From NCBI RefSeq assembly GCF_020179835.1, contig NZ_JAIUDA010000006.1:1-64000 (forward strand): a DNA stretch of 64,000 nt, given 5' to 3'. Numbering within the stretch: the stretch's first letter is position 1; every line of letters begins with the position of its first letter. Made by a program: the position numbers and the translations under genes. Positions 18,316 to 26,702 of the stretch are shown one piece after another. Under the pieces are notes generated by a model, which ran no database searches, was not told the DNA's origin, and saw only the letters and a program-made list of their open reading frames with translations. This DNA is from Pantoea sp. alder81 (GTDB taxonomy: Bacteria; Pseudomonadota; Gammaproteobacteria; Enterobacterales; Enterobacteriaceae).

Positions 18316-19236
18316 TTAATGGGTGAAAGTTTTCATGAGCAGATGAATTAAACTAAACATGCGATGATATAGGTACTCAATATGATCGCTCTCTTGAATT
18401 TTTACCTGATTCATTTCAGCGTGACGTATGAAATATTGATTACCAACGTCGGTCAAGTACTTAGCTTCATCTTCCAAAAGATTCCGAAATTCAGGTCTAT
18501 CGGTTGCTTCATCAAGTAACTGTGTAACTGATCTTTTTTTATTTGACGGGTTGTGAATACTCTTCAGTCGCTCCCAAAAGTCCCAGAGATCTTTCAAAGC
18601 GTCATAGCGAACCTGAACATCAAAATTAACGATTTTAGAATTCGCGCGAGCAAGTATTATCTTTAACTCAACTTCCGCAGGTACATTCACTGTGGACATT
18701 ATTTTAACTAATTCAGGGCTAAGAAGTCGAATAATTTCTCCTGTTTTCTGAAGCTCGTAGGCCATACCATTACGTGCAAAAATGACATTAACTCTTTCAT
18801 TAAATTCATTTCTGCCAGCATCAACATCGAAGTCGTCAATATGAGTGTGACCGTAATAAGGGTGGTAATCATTTCCTTCAATAGGAAGAGCAACATGCTT
18901 ATAGCAAAATTGAAGTAAATCCATAACGTCCAGATAGTCTGGAATAAACGTAATTTGTGTTCTTGATCTGTAGCCATATCGGCCTATATCTTCAGGATCA
19001 ACACCCAATGGCCATCCTAAATTTGGTATTTCCGACTGTAGCGCAGCTTTGAAAGTGTCTTCATTTGTACCAATACACCCTCGTCCGTCAGGGCATTCTT
19101 CTGGAAAGTTTTTCCCAAAGTAACCTTTATTTACTAGAACATTTATGTACGAGACAAGCCCATTCCATACGGTCATAGAGACATCATTGTTAGTTCTCGA
19201 TACAGAACCTTTCTCTTTATCGCTAAAATATTCCAC
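18316..19236 (-). CDS. hypothetical protein, possible defence-related C-terminal helical domain
   Basis: A 306-residue soluble protein. The C-terminal segment (YFIRHAEMNQVKIQ.. IEYLYHRMFSLIHLLMK) resembles the end of uncharacterised proteins often found in defence islands that carry HEPN-like helical bundles, but I cannot confirm a catalytic R-x4-6-H motif. A Cys/Gly segment (CPDGRGCIG) near residue 48 might bind metal. It is in the same direction as the 463-aa gene and within the same repeat-bracketed segment. Treat any function as open. Confidence 0.6.
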   Translation of the reverse strand: MEYFSDKEKGSVSRTNNDVSMTVWNGLVSYINVLVNKGYFGKNFPEECPDGRGCIGTNEDTFKAALQSEIPNLGWPLGVDPEDIGRYGYRSRTQITFIPDYLDVMDLLQFCYKHVALPIEGNDYHPYYGHTHIDDFDVDAGRNEFNERVNVIFARNGMAYELQKTGEIIRLLSPELVKIMSTVNVPAEVELKIILARANSKIVNFDVQVRYDALKDLWDFWERLKSIHNPSNKKRSVTQLLDEATDRPEFRNLLEDEAKYLTDVGNQYFIRHAEMNQVKIQESDHIEYLYHRMFSLIHLLMKTFTH

Positions 19237-19428
19237 ACTCGCCCCTGGAAGTTTATGACTTTCCCAAAATCTATGACTGATTCAATTATTGAGCAAGCAT
19301 AATTGAGTGAATGTGGTGAAATCAATGGTTAAAACTACCTAAACGCGCATTTCCGCTTCTCGCTCATAACAGTCATTTAAATCGACAACATTTTCATAAT
19401 TGGATATGAATCTGCCGCGCCGCGACAG

Positions 19429-19487
19429 CGGCTTGCCTGCTGACTACAGCGCACAAAGTCGAGCTTTGCACGCTGTAGTCCAGCTCA
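19429..19487. repeat. 59-bp hairpin repeat, copy 2
   Basis: Second copy of the element at 15217-15275, same orientation. The stem is ACTACAGCG (19443-19451) with CGCTGTAGT (19471-19479); here an additional inner stem CAAAG/CTTTG closes the loop. Its right edge touches the stop codon of the TIGR03747 gene, marking the junction between conserved ICE backbone and cargo. Confidence 0.8.
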
Positions 19488-20249
19488 TATATATTTCTTG
19501 AACGAAGCCGTCAGCACCGCCAGCGCCATTCCCAGCATCAGCGCCGCAGGCAGCAACAGCAGATTAGGGTACACAGCCGATGGCCACGACAGATACACCA
19601 TGCAGGGAACATAAAACGCGGGTTTAACGAAGCGTTTGGCATGGTGATAGACAAAGCTGGATTCATACGCCGCACCATAGCGCCGTAGATCTCGCCGCCC
19701 TAAACCATCAACCACTGCAACCAGCACCACCATCAGAAACAGCGGTATTGAAAGCACCAAAATAGTTACGCGAATCAGCGTCACCACAGCGACATACACC
19801 GTCGCCAGCAGATATTCCTGTAGCGCCGATGCCAGCCAGCGGCTACCGGCACTTAATCCGGCAGCAACTGCATTACCACCGCTTTCCATTGCCTGATTTT
19901 GCTGCGCGATCCAACCCTGCAGGCCGCTATCGACAACCAGCCACTGATAAACCTGAGTTACCCAGGCAGTGACCGTCACCGTTGGCTGTGACAACAGCAA
20001 GCTGCGCGTGAACTCCGTGGAGAGATAGCCGCTCTCAATCTGCATCACCTGCTGGCTATGCGCCGCACCTTGATCTGGCCAGAAGAATGCAATACCGATG
20101 TACTCCATTACTAGGCTAAAAAACAGCGAAGCCAGCAGCATGCCAATCAGCTTCCACGGCCATCCCCATAACAGATTAAACAGAAAGCCATGCTCTTTAG
20201 GTTGCTGAACGCGAGCTGGCGGCGCTGAAGTATTTGGTGGTGGCATCAT
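19485..20249 (-). CDS. ICE membrane protein (TIGR03747/DUF4400 type)
   Basis: A 254-residue integral membrane protein. After a Pro-rich N-terminus comes LLWGWPWKLIGMLLASLFFSLVMEYIGI and then three further hydrophobic segments near residues 145-175, 200-215 and 225-250. This matches the PFL_4697/TIGR03747 family, always next to TraD. Its start overlaps the traD stop by 4 bases. The gene ends within the hairpin repeat. Confidence 0.86.
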   Translation of the reverse strand: MMPPPNTSAPPARVQQPKEHGFLFNLLWGWPWKLIGMLLASLFFSLVMEYIGIAFFWPDQGAAHSQQVMQIESGYLSTEFTRSLLLSQPTVTVTAWVTQVYQWLVVDSGLQGWIAQQNQAMESGGNAVAAGLSAGSRWLASALQEYLLATVYVAVVTLIRVTILVLSIPLFLMVVLVAVVDGLGRRDLRRYGAAYESSFVYHHAKRFVKPAFYVPCMVYLSWPSAVYPNLLLLPAALMLGMALAVLTASFKKYI

Positions 20250-22330
20250 TCACCTCCCGGCGGTTCTGCGCCAGCAGCACCAGACCACCATGCTTCACTG
20301 GTGCGGTAATTGCGGCGCATCTCAGCAGCGATCTTCTGCAGGCTTTCTGGCATCAAATCGGTTTTATCAGCAGCAGGCAGCGGCATGCGAATCTTCCACA
20401 GCTGGCCGCCTTCCAGCAGCGCGAACGCCTGGCCTTTGGGCAGGTTGATGATGTCAGCCGGAGTTAGCATCGGCGTTTTCACCATACTCACACGGTCCTG
20501 AGTGTTGGAGGTGAAATCGGTGCCTTGCTCCTGGTTGGTGATATCGGTGTAACCCGAAACCAGCGTTTTGGAATACACATCCACTTCAGGCAGCTGACTG
20601 GTTAGCAGCTCGGCGGTGCGGTTCTCACGTACCCGCAGCATGATCAGCGTGTTGAAGTTACCCGTGACCTGCGCGGCTTTAGCGCTGCTGCCAATGCGCG
20701 CCTCAATATCAGAAATCGTTTGGGTGTAAGCCGTCACCTCAATGCCCGCGCCTCCGCCTTTGTTAATCAGCGGAATGAACTCATCGCCCATCAGCTCATT
20801 GAACTCGTCGCAGTGCAGGCTGATCGGAAGTTTGCCGTCGCCATTCTCCGGCAGGCCGTCATTGATGCCGTGCTTATAGATATGGCCCGCGATACTCACC
20901 AAATCGGCGAACATACTGTTGCCAACGGCGGCACCGACTTCACTGTCTGATAGCGCATCCAGCCCGACATAAACGATGCCGCGCTGGCGAATCACCTGTT
21001 GCCAGTCAAATATCGGGCGCGGATCGTAGAGGTCTTCATAGTCAGGCGAGAGCAGCGCAGCCGTTTTTCCGGTGGTGAGTTTTTCCAGTAGCGGTAGCAG
21101 TGAGGCGACGATTTTATCGAAATAGGTTCGGTCATAACGCACTGCAGAACGCAGCCCTTCCAGAATAGGATCGTAGAGCTTTTTACCGGCTTCAGAACTC
21201 AGCGCCAGCTCCATTGCCCAGATGCGCGTGGCGTTCGATTGCCCCTGCATATTGCGCGGCAGATCCTTCTCCTTCAGCACATTGCTGCCATTCTCAATTT
21301 TACTGCGCAGCTCCGGCAGATGCTTATCAACCAGATGTTCCACGTAGCGCTGATAGAGTTCGCCGATGTTGGTGACGTAGCGAAGGATTAGCGAGTAGTC
21401 GGGGCGCTGGCCAAGCGCAACCAGCGCGCGCGTCACGATGTTGACGAATCGCCAGGCGAACTCGCGAAACGCGGCGCTGTTACCCTCAGCGCCCAATTGA
21501 CCTGCAATGCGCGAAGCCACTTCAGACACACGCCCGAAGCGGCCAACGGCGTTGTAACGAGCCGAGATCTCTGGCCAGCCAAGATGGAAAACGTGGAAGT
21601 CATCCTGACGACCGGCGCGGTGCGCTTCAGCCCACATGCGTTTTAGCAAATCGGCATCGCCTTTGGGGTCGAAGACAATGGTGATATTGCCGCGTCGAAT
21701 ATCCTGCGTAACCAGCAATTCTTCCAGCCGTGTTTTGCCCACGCGCGTGGTGCCAACGACTAGCGTATGCCCGACGCGTTCGCGGAGATCCATCGATACA
21801 TCGCGCTCATTCGGTTCAATGCCGTGCAGCGCCGGATTACCGCCAACCGGCGGCAGCGGGCGAACCGGATTCAGCGGTGTATCGGCTGAAATCATCGATG
21901 ACAGCCAGGGCAGAGAATGCTCGGTCGCGCGTTCAAGCCTGCGCGCGTACTGATAGAGCTTCGCTGGCTGCACATACTTTTCGACTTCTGGCCGACGCGT
22001 ATCGAGCAGGCGCTGAGTGTGTTTTTGCTGCCACAGAAAACCTTTCCCCAGGAACAGCCGATGATTGCTCACTGGCACCTGGCGGCTGGTCATCACATAG
22101 CGCGGCAAGCGGCGCAAGTTTCTGCGATACCTGATCACCTGGCATCCCTGACGGGCGCGCACGGCGGCCAGCACCGCAAAGCCGGTTGCGGTGACATAGC
22201 TGACCGATGGCGACAGTGCGACAGCCCAGGGCGCTGCAACGCAAACATAGCTGGCGGTAGCGGCTACCAGCGTGGTGTTGAACTCAACTGCGGGACGCAG
22301 CAGTGCTTCAATAACATAGCGATCGCTCAT
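20246..22330 (-). CDS. traD: type IV coupling protein TraD (TIGR03743 type)
   Basis: A 694-residue inner-membrane ATPase that links the relaxosome to the secretion channel. Two N-terminal hydrophobic segments (residues ~20-60) precede the nucleotide-binding domain with Walker A (VGTTRVGKTRLEELLV, about residue 190) and Walker B (LHCDEFNELMG, about residue 510), followed by AYTQTISDIEARIGS. Length and motifs match the ICE-type TraD family. The Shine-Dalgarno before ATG 22330 is weak. Confidence 0.92.
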   Translation of the reverse strand: MSDRYVIEALLRPAVEFNTTLVAATASYVCVAAPWAVALSPSVSYVTATGFAVLAAVRARQGCQVIRYRRNLRRLPRYVMTSRQVPVSNHRLFLGKGFLWQQKHTQRLLDTRRPEVEKYVQPAKLYQYARRLERATEHSLPWLSSMISADTPLNPVRPLPPVGGNPALHGIEPNERDVSMDLRERVGHTLVVGTTRVGKTRLEELLVTQDIRRGNITIVFDPKGDADLLKRMWAEAHRAGRQDDFHVFHLGWPEISARYNAVGRFGRVSEVASRIAGQLGAEGNSAAFREFAWRFVNIVTRALVALGQRPDYSLILRYVTNIGELYQRYVEHLVDKHLPELRSKIENGSNVLKEKDLPRNMQGQSNATRIWAMELALSSEAGKKLYDPILEGLRSAVRYDRTYFDKIVASLLPLLEKLTTGKTAALLSPDYEDLYDPRPIFDWQQVIRQRGIVYVGLDALSDSEVGAAVGNSMFADLVSIAGHIYKHGINDGLPENGDGKLPISLHCDEFNELMGDEFIPLINKGGGAGIEVTAYTQTISDIEARIGSSAKAAQVTGNFNTLIMLRVRENRTAELLTSQLPEVDVYSKTLVSGYTDITNQEQGTDFTSNTQDRVSMVKTPMLTPADIINLPKGQAFALLEGGQLWKIRMPLPAADKTDLMPESLQKIAAEMRRNYRTSEAWWSGAAGAEPPGGE

Positions 22331-22339
22331 AGCAGTGAC

Positions 22340-22492
22340 TCACTTTTGGCAGGATTCAGACGTGCTGCGTGCCGAGTGATGCAGATTGTGCCAACACCAG
22401 TAAGCGCGCAGCAGAGCCAGAAAAAGGATGAAGAAAAGAGGAAGGAGCATCAGCGCTGCATGGGGCATTCCATGCAATCCGGCAAATCCCAT
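22340..22492 (-). CDS. 50-aa small membrane protein between TIGR03765 and traD
   Basis: A short gene of 50 codons, starting ATG at 22492, that overlaps the previous stop as TGATG and ends 9 bases before traD. The product begins MGFAGLHGMPHAALMLLPLF and is one hydrophobic helix (residues ~12-32) followed by a His/Ser-rich cytoplasmic tail. Coupling and position argue that it is real and cotranscribed with the transfer genes; function unknown. Confidence 0.68.
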   Translation of the reverse strand: MGFAGLHGMPHAALMLLPLFFILFLALLRAYWCWHNLHHSARSTSESCQK

Positions 22493-22998
22493 CACTGGGC
22501 TGATACCTGCTGGCTCAGTGAATGTTCAGTGATCAGCACCGGGTAATGTTCCAATTTGAGGCGGCGTGCCAGATCGCTACCAGATACCGGTGCGAGCTGC
22601 AGATTGGTCGCAATCTGGCGCAGCTGCTGCAAGGATGCCGAGCTGCTTACGTTTACCACCATCCCAACCGCACCACGACGGCTGAGCAGTTCAGCGTTAC
22701 GTGATAGCCATTCTTGCGATTGGCCATCTTCCCCAATCACAAACAGCGCCCCAATACCCGGTAGCTTCAGCGCGCGTGGTTCAACCATGCCTGGAGTAAG
22801 TTCAGGTGTTGCCACTGGCAACACTGAACCTTCACTGTAATCAGGTTGGATTGATTGCTGTTGCGACTGAGGCTCAGCGTTGATTCCCTCATAGAACGGC
22901 GCAGCCGATTTGCCGCCGAGGTCAGCGATAACGTTGAGTTCTGCATGTGAGAGAAATGGCCACGCGGCGATCGCGCCAGCCAGCATCAATTTGTTCAT
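22492..22998 (-). CDS. ICE protein TIGR03765 (PFL_4695 type)
   Basis: A 168-residue exported protein with signal peptide MNKLMLAGAIAAWPFLSHA. The C-terminal part (ALKLPGIGALFVIGEDGQS..WLSRNAELLSRRGAVGMVVNV.. PVSGSDLARRLKLEHYPVLIT) is the conserved domain of the TIGR03765 family and appears alpha/beta. The palindrome at 22807-22823 lies in the variable linker, read as LPVATP. It overlaps the transglycosylase stop by 4 bases. Confidence 0.86.
   Translation of the reverse strand: MNKLMLAGAIAAWPFLSHAELNVIADLGGKSAAPFYEGINAEPQSQQQSIQPDYSEGSVLPVATPELTPGMVEPRALKLPGIGALFVIGEDGQSQEWLSRNAELLSRRGAVGMVVNVSSSASLQQLRQIATNLQLAPVSGSDLARRLKLEHYPVLITEHSLSQQVSAQ
22807..22823. repeat. 17-bp palindrome TGTTGCCACTGGCAACA, copy 3
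   Basis: Same 17-mer as at 10462 and 11778, in the linker of the TIGR03765 gene, in the VLPVAT reading frame. Confidence 0.85.
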
Positions 22999-23630
22999 TG
23001 CTGCCTCCGGGGTTCTGTCCAGATGATTTCGGTTGAGGGTGTTTGGTTACTCGCGAGGTTGGCGGGTGCCTGTGTTGTGATTGGGCGAGATTGGCTAGGT
23101 GTAAGTGAAGCCAGCTTTTGGCTGACAATCTGCCGATAGCGCGCTGCAGGTTTGCCGCCAGCCGGGTGGTGATAGCAGCCAGCCGCTTTCAACCAACTGC
23201 CGGGGCTGAGTTCCCAGCACTCGCGAAGAATGCGCGCGGCTGCATTCAGATTGATATATGGATCGAACGCATCCCATGTTGAGCTGAAGCGATGCCCATT
23301 CCAGCCGAGATTGACCTGCGCGATGCCGACATCGATCCGCTTCAGTGGATAGCTTTTCATAAACTGCTGCAGCGCTTGCCAGGCAGCTTGCCTGCTTTCA
23401 TAGCGGTAGCCTTTACCCGCGACATTGATTGTCCACGGCCACGGGCGCGTGCCGTGTGGCAGTTTGCGCGATGATTCAGCCAGCGCCAGCGAATAAAGTG
23501 ATTCAGCTGGAACGCCATGCTGCAGCGCGACTTTCTGATAGCCCGATGGCACGCTTTGCATGTTTGTTGATGCCACAGAGCTGGCGGCACTCAACAATAA
23601 AGCGATGGTTAGAACGCTGCGATATGCCAT
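22995..23630 (-). CDS. lytic transglycosylase of the conjugation system
   Basis: A 211-residue periplasmic enzyme that opens peptidoglycan for the transfer apparatus. After a signal peptide (~residues 1-21) an SLT domain begins: the catalytic Glu is in SLYSLALAESSRKLP, followed by PWPWTINVAGKGYRYESRQ and the GIAQVNLGWN motif. A Pro/Thr-rich tail follows. The start overlaps the TIGR03759 gene by 22 bases. Confidence 0.87.
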   Translation of the reverse strand: MAYRSVLTIALLLSAASSVASTNMQSVPSGYQKVALQHGVPAESLYSLALAESSRKLPHGTRPWPWTINVAGKGYRYESRQAAWQALQQFMKSYPLKRIDVGIAQVNLGWNGHRFSSTWDAFDPYINLNAAARILRECWELSPGSWLKAAGCYHHPAGGKPAARYRQIVSQKLASLTPSQSRPITTQAPANLASNQTPSTEIIWTEPRRQQ

Positions 23631-24307
23631 CCGCTTTCCCCCTGCTGGAGAAGGACCGGCATGATGCCGTTGCCGTAGCGCAACCAGCGGCCTGCATCGT
23701 GATTGAGGGTGATGCGTCGCTCGCGAACTTGTTCGGCGGGAATACGGTGTTGTTGCGCCCAGTTACGGAGTTTCTGATCGCTGCCTTCACTATCGACAAG
23801 ATAGATATCAACGGGACGTTTATCGGCAAGAACGGCGGAAAGTCGGGCATCGCAGAGGTGGCAATCTGCTTCGCGTACAAACAGCGCCAAACGGCCACCG
23901 GAGTCATGTGCTATACCTGCGGCGTTGCCCATATTAACCGGTAGCATGTTGGGCATCAGGCGCTTCCAGGCAGCATCAACTTCGCGCTGGAATTTGAGCT
24001 CTTTTTCGGTGCGCTCATATTCCTGTTTTACCCAGAGTTCGGCGTAGTGGCGACGTTCGGCTTCATTGCGGGCTTCAATGCCTAGAGTGGTAATCGGGTC
24101 GAGCTTAGGTGAAATGTAACCTCTAAAATTATTCATTAACTCTACATATCTTAATTTTTCTTCTTCAGAAATTTGATCTTTCTCTGAGCCTTCATAATTA
24201 GATGCCTTAGAATCCGTAAAGGTAATTGAGTCCACTTCATTAGAAAAAACTGAGCAGCTGAATGACATTAGAATAAATGACATGATTTTTAATTTTGAAG
24301 GAAACAT
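23609..24307 (-). CDS. ICE protein TIGR03759 with thioredoxin-like C-terminus
   Basis: A 232-residue exported protein. Signal peptide ~residues 1-22; the conserved part (YVELMNNFRGYISPKLDPITTLGIEARNE) identifies TIGR03759. The C-terminal half has a CHLCDARL redox-type CxxC in a thioredoxin-like context. The first ~60 codons are AT-rich while the rest has the GC-rich usage of the ICE backbone, so the 5' end may have been exchanged together with the neighbouring Gabija block. Confidence 0.84.
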   Translation of the reverse strand: MFPSKLKIMSFILMSFSCSVFSNEVDSITFTDSKASNYEGSEKDQISEEEKLRYVELMNNFRGYISPKLDPITTLGIEARNEAERRHYAELWVKQEYERTEKELKFQREVDAAWKRLMPNMLPVNMGNAAGIAHDSGGRLALFVREADCHLCDARLSAVLADKRPVDIYLVDSEGSDQKLRNWAQQHRIPAEQVRERRITLNHDAGRWLRYGNGIMPVLLQQGESGWHIAAF

Positions 24308-24566
24308 GTAATTCCTTATTATTTAGAAGGAGCACTGAAAATCAAAAGTAAAAAACATTGTTGTTTGTATAAACATTTTACTGGTAATCCCTTAATGAAA
24401 TTAACCATGCGTGCAGACTTAAATCAAATCACAGTTCCGACGGCTTAAAAAAAGATCATTCTTATCAATTACTTGGAGGCTCATTGCTTGATATTCCTTG
24501 TTCTTATCATAAAAAAAAGGTAAAAAAAATTATTCAATTTTTTGCGTGCTATAAGGAAATTACTGT

Positions 24567-26702
24567 ATGTATCTAAAAAGTTTAGTTATTCATAACTTTA
24601 GGAAATTTAGCAATTCTAATAATAAAGTCTGTTTCGTTAAAGCTGGGAAGACTTCACCTGAACAATCACCAGTTGCTGCGTCAACAACAGTAGTCATTGG
24701 AAAAAACAACTCTGGTAAAACAACGATAACAAATTCCTTAGCATTATTATGTTCAGATACAGAAAAATTAAACGGAAATGACTTTAACCATAATTATTTG
24801 AGGCGGATTCTTTCTGCATTTCTTGCATCAGATTTTACAACATACCCTGAAATAAAATTCGAAATGGAGTTCATACTCGATGATATAAATAATGATAGCA
24901 CTAGTAATTTCTCACCATTCATAGATGTATCATCTTTGAGTAGTATCCCAAGAGATGATACCAAAGATACAACAGCATATATAATGATAATCTTTAAAAT
25001 TTATGATGAAGAAATCTTTCGGGATGCAGTGGATGATTTAATTAAAGAAAAAAAAGACAGTGGTTACAATGATAATGAGCTTTTTAGACGTTTTTTAGAT
25101 TTGATATCAGAGACGGAATTTAAAAGAGTCATTAAGAATATAGATAATAAAGTAATTGATAAGGTCAAGGTGAAAAACCTGATAGACCTTCGGATCATTA
25201 AAGTTGCCAATAATATACATGACCAAAGGTTACTAGCAAAATCCTTCAATAGAATTATAAAATTCATGTATGAAAAAAACAAAGATGAACTGAAGAGTAT
25301 TTTGCATCTGGTAGATGGGAACAACCACAGCCTTACAGAAAAAATAAAAGTAAGTCATCAGGATAATGTCGAGTCAGTTTTAAACACAATTATTCTTGAT
25401 GAAAGCCTAGGTATTGAATTAAGAGCTAACTTAACTTTCGATAGATTAATGGGAGATCTCATAACATATGAGCATCGTGATGGCGAAAATCTAATTCCTG
25501 AAGGACAATTCGGATTAGGATATGCGAATCTTATAAATATAATTAGTGAAATAATTGATTATTCCAATAGAAGCTTGCATGAAGAAAAACAGCTTAAAAT
25601 CCAGCTTTTATGCATTGAGGAACCTGAGGTTTTTATGCATCCTCAAATGCAAGTTAATTTCATTCGTCATATTGAAGAGGCTTTGATAAAGATATTAGGA
25701 CTAAACTCTAAAGACATTAGTTCAATTAAAAGTCAAATTGTAGTTACTACTCACTCCTCACATATATTAAATAGTATTATTCATGGGAGCGGGACATTTA
25801 ATGAAATTAATTACATTAATAGCTCAAAAGGAAATAGTGAGAGTGTAATTTTGAACGATAATGATCTTTGTGAGGGGGGTAAGGAATTTGATTACTTTAA
25901 ATTTATTAAAAAACATGTAAAACACCAAGTCCCTGAACTTTTCTTTTCTGATGCAATAATTTTAGTTGAAGGCATAACTGAAGAACGTGTCATAAATTAC
26001 TATATTGATAGAGATACGACCCTAAGTAAAGGAAATATTTCAGTTTTCAGAATTGATGGTGCGCACGGAAAAGTGTATTCAAACCTTCTTAAAAGAATAA
26101 ACATCCCAACATTGATAATCACTGACATAGATTTTAAACGGGATAAATCCCTTTTCAAACAAGTTAAAATACAAGATGATGGTTCGGAGATTACCACTGA
26201 ATATTTCCCGCAGATGGAATTACTGGATGATTCAATCGAAACAACAAACTCTACCTTAACTCATTTCTTAGGAAGCAAAAAAGTTATAAATTTTCCCGAG
26301 TATCACATATCTGATAATATATACCTTGCTTACCAGTTGGAAGAAATATCTCTTGATATACCTGGCGGAAATAAGGCGAGTTATTATGCTACTTCATTCG
26401 AAGAAGCGTTGATTCTTAAGAATTATAGAAATGATTTATTAAGAGGTATTTTATTAAAAGTTGTTGGGAAGGACTATTTAGATATCATTTCAGATGAAAA
26501 GGAAAATCATCACATTCTTGCGATGAATTCATTCAAGATACAGAAAAAGCTAGCAGACAGCAAAAGTGCATTTGCTAACGCTATCATTTATGAATTAATA
26601 ACTAGCGAAGATGTTAAACCAGAATTGCCTTCATACATAATAAATGGATTATCGTGGCTTGGAAGTCAAAAGCGTAAAGTTAGAGGAGGTGACTATGTAT
26701 GA
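24567..26702 (+). CDS. gajA: Gabija GajA-like OLD-family ATPase/TOPRIM nuclease
   Basis: A 711-residue anti-phage endonuclease. The N-terminal ABC-type ATPase begins YLKSLVIHNFRKF and has Walker A GKNNSGKTTI (about residue 45), Walker B LLCIEEPEVFMHPQ (about residue 350) and the switch His in VVTTHSSHI. The C-terminal TOPRIM domain shows the catalytic Glu in AIILVEGITEERV and the Asp pair in LIITDIDF. In Gabija, GajA nicks DNA and assembles with GajB. It is longer than the ~580-residue type member. AAGGA lies 9 bases before the ATG. Strong AT bias and opposite orientation mark it as ICE cargo. Confidence 0.87.
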   Translation: MYLKSLVIHNFRKFSNSNNKVCFVKAGKTSPEQSPVAASTTVVIGKNNSGKTTITNSLALLCSDTEKLNGNDFNHNYLRRILSAFLASDFTTYPEIKFEMEFILDDINNDSTSNFSPFIDVSSLSSIPRDDTKDTTAYIMIIFKIYDEEIFRDAVDDLIKEKKDSGYNDNELFRRFLDLISETEFKRVIKNIDNKVIDKVKVKNLIDLRIIKVANNIHDQRLLAKSFNRIIKFMYEKNKDELKSILHLVDGNNHSLTEKIKVSHQDNVESVLNTIILDESLGIELRANLTFDRLMGDLITYEHRDGENLIPEGQFGLGYANLINIISEIIDYSNRSLHEEKQLKIQLLCIEEPEVFMHPQMQVNFIRHIEEALIKILGLNSKDISSIKSQIVVTTHSSHILNSIIHGSGTFNEINYINSSKGNSESVILNDNDLCEGGKEFDYFKFIKKHVKHQVPELFFSDAIILVEGITEERVINYYIDRDTTLSKGNISVFRIDGAHGKVYSNLLKRINIPTLIITDIDFKRDKSLFKQVKIQDDGSEITTEYFPQMELLDDSIETTNSTLTHFLGSKKVINFPEYHISDNIYLAYQLEEISLDIPGGNKASYYATSFEEALILKNYRNDLLRGILLKVVGKDYLDIISDEKENHHILAMNSFKIQKKLADSKSAFANAIIYELITSEDVKPELPSYIINGLSWLGSQKRKVRGGDYV

